The position numbers and the translations under genes are program-made. Under the pieces are notes generated by a model. That model was not told where the DNA came from and ran no database searches. It saw nothing but the letters and a program-made list of their open reading frames with translations. A stretch of 6,868 nt of DNA. Origin: JAGOBX01 sp017999075 [NCBI: Candidatus Babelota bacterium] (GTDB taxonomy: Bacteria > JAGOBX01). The DNA lies in contig JAGOBX010000193.1 in NCBI GenBank assembly GCA_017999075.1, positions 1 through 6,868 of the forward strand, in the 5' to 3' direction. Below are positions 6,005-6,868 of this stretch, piece by piece (position 1 is the first letter of the stretch; each line of letters opens with the position of its first letter).

Positions 6005-6868
6005 ATGAAAAATGAATTTCAGCGTTTTATAGGGCAGTTATTCATAATAGAACTAAAATCAACCGACGGAAAATATTTTACAGAATACAATGAGTATATT
6101 GATGAGTTGCTGAAAAAATATAATGTCGGCGGTTTTATTTTTTTTTCCGGTAATATAATAGATAAAAAACAATTATTGAATTTTATTCGTGAGTTAAAAA
6201 AAAAATCTGAAACACCTCTGTTTATTGCAGTAGACGAAGAAGGTGCGCCGGTTTCCAGGTTAAGAAAAATATTTAAAAAATCATATTTTTCACATAAGGA
6301 GTTGGGTGAAAAAAATAATCCCGAATTAACTTATCAAACTGCTTTTGAAATTGGAACACAAATTAAAAAAATAGGATTTAATATTGATTTTGCTCCAGTA
6401 ATGGATATTTTTAATGAAAAAAAAAATTGTGTCAATAAAAATTCTATGCTGGCAAACCGGACTTTTGGAAATGATTTGAGAAAAAATTTGATTCATACGG
6501 CCTGTTTTTTTAAAGGGCTTGAAGCTGCCGGAATAATTTCATGCCCTAAACATTTTCCTGGATGCGGCGATGCAGTTAAAGATTTGCATAAAGGAAATTC
6601 TATATCTTTAAAAACTTTTGAAGATTTGTCTGCGAATGAATTAAAATCTTATAAAACTGTTATAAACCTCGGATGCAAATTAATTATGATAGGACATAAT
6701 TCGTTTTTTGAAATAAATGAGAAAATAATATACGATGGTAAAGAAATTGTTATTCCAAGTTCGCTGTCGAAAAATATGATAACCGGAGTTTTAAAAAAAA
6801 AAATGAATTACAAAAATTTAATTGTTACTGATTCGTTACGTATGAATTCTATTGCCCAATTGATTAAC
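6005..6868 (+). CDS. Glycoside hydrolase family 3, NagZ-like beta-N-acetylhexosaminidase (5' part, 288 residues, cut by window edge)
   Basis: The visible part covers nearly the whole GH3 N-terminal TIM barrel. Motifs in order: IGQLFII (9-15), YNVGGFIFFSGNI (39-51), the substrate-site VDEEGAPVSRL (76-86; usually DQEGGxVxRL), NIDFAPVMDI (126-135), NRTFGND (151-157), KHFPGCGD (182-189) with the Asp-X-His dyad DLH (193-195, His195 as acid/base), and IVTDSLRM (273-280) with Asp276 as the expected nucleophile. NagZ enzymes remove N-acetylglucosamine from cell-wall fragments in peptidoglycan recycling. There is no signal peptide, which fits a cytoplasmic enzyme. The usual second His of KHFPGHGD is Cys187 here. 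The start is the first in-frame ATG after a stop at 5948-5950; no Shine-Dalgarno is visible. NagZ-type specificity is likely but the C-terminus is not seen. Confidence 0.88.
   Translation, partial: MKNEFQRFIGQLFIIELKSTDGKYFTEYNEYIDELLKKYNVGGFIFFSGNIIDKKQLLNFIRELKKKSETPLFIAVDEEGAPVSRLRKIFKKSYFSHKELGEKNNPELTYQTAFEIGTQIKKIGFNIDFAPVMDIFNEKKNCVNKNSMLANRTFGNDLRKNLIHTACFFKGLEAAGIISCPKHFPGCGDAVKDLHKGNSISLKTFEDLSANELKSYKTVINLGCKLIMIGHNSFFEINEKIIYDGKEIVIPSSLSKNMITGVLKKKMNYKNLIVTDSLRMNSIAQLIN

Overview
The window is AT-rich bacterial DNA from a flagellated organism. It carries flagellin, a sigma-28-type promoter, CsrA-type leader sites, an RRM-family RNA-binding protein and a GH3 N-acetylhexosaminidase. 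No rRNA, tRNA, insertion sequence, phage gene or CRISPR array is visible. Taxonomy cannot be fixed from the sequence. Small RRM proteins occur in Cyanobacteria/Melainabacteria, Elusimicrobiota, spirochaetes and some others, and the low G+C and flagellin type fit several of these.

Layout. Bases 1-1161 are read on the minus strand: a 314-residue secreted, helical protein of unknown function (217-1161) is followed 37 bases later by the first 59 codons of a radical SAM protein (1-179, cut by the window edge). Bases 1162-1430 form a divergent control region. It holds a good sigma-28 promoter for the rightward gene, a weaker mirror-image one for the leftward pair, and two hairpin-borne CsrA-type sites in the rightward leader.

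The centrepiece is the gene at 1431-4934 (1167 residues). It encodes two complete flagellins fused head to tail in one chain. The first carries a flagellinolysin-type zinc metallopeptidase in its variable region (HEMIH, then WFKEAAAE). The second carries a predicted six-bladed TolB/PD40-like beta-propeller. If it assembles, one polypeptide would fill two subunit positions of a filament and display a protease next to a possible binding domain.

Rightward from there lie a strong sigma-70 promoter with a leader of about 140 bases, a 102-residue RRM protein (5156-5464), a terminator hairpin (5523-5563), about 440 bases with no gene that I can support, and a NagZ-like GH3 hydrolase (6005 to the window end, cut off).

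The flagellin fusion and its leader look like one regulatory unit: late flagellar promoter, then CsrA control of translation. The RRM and GH3 genes look like independent neighbours.
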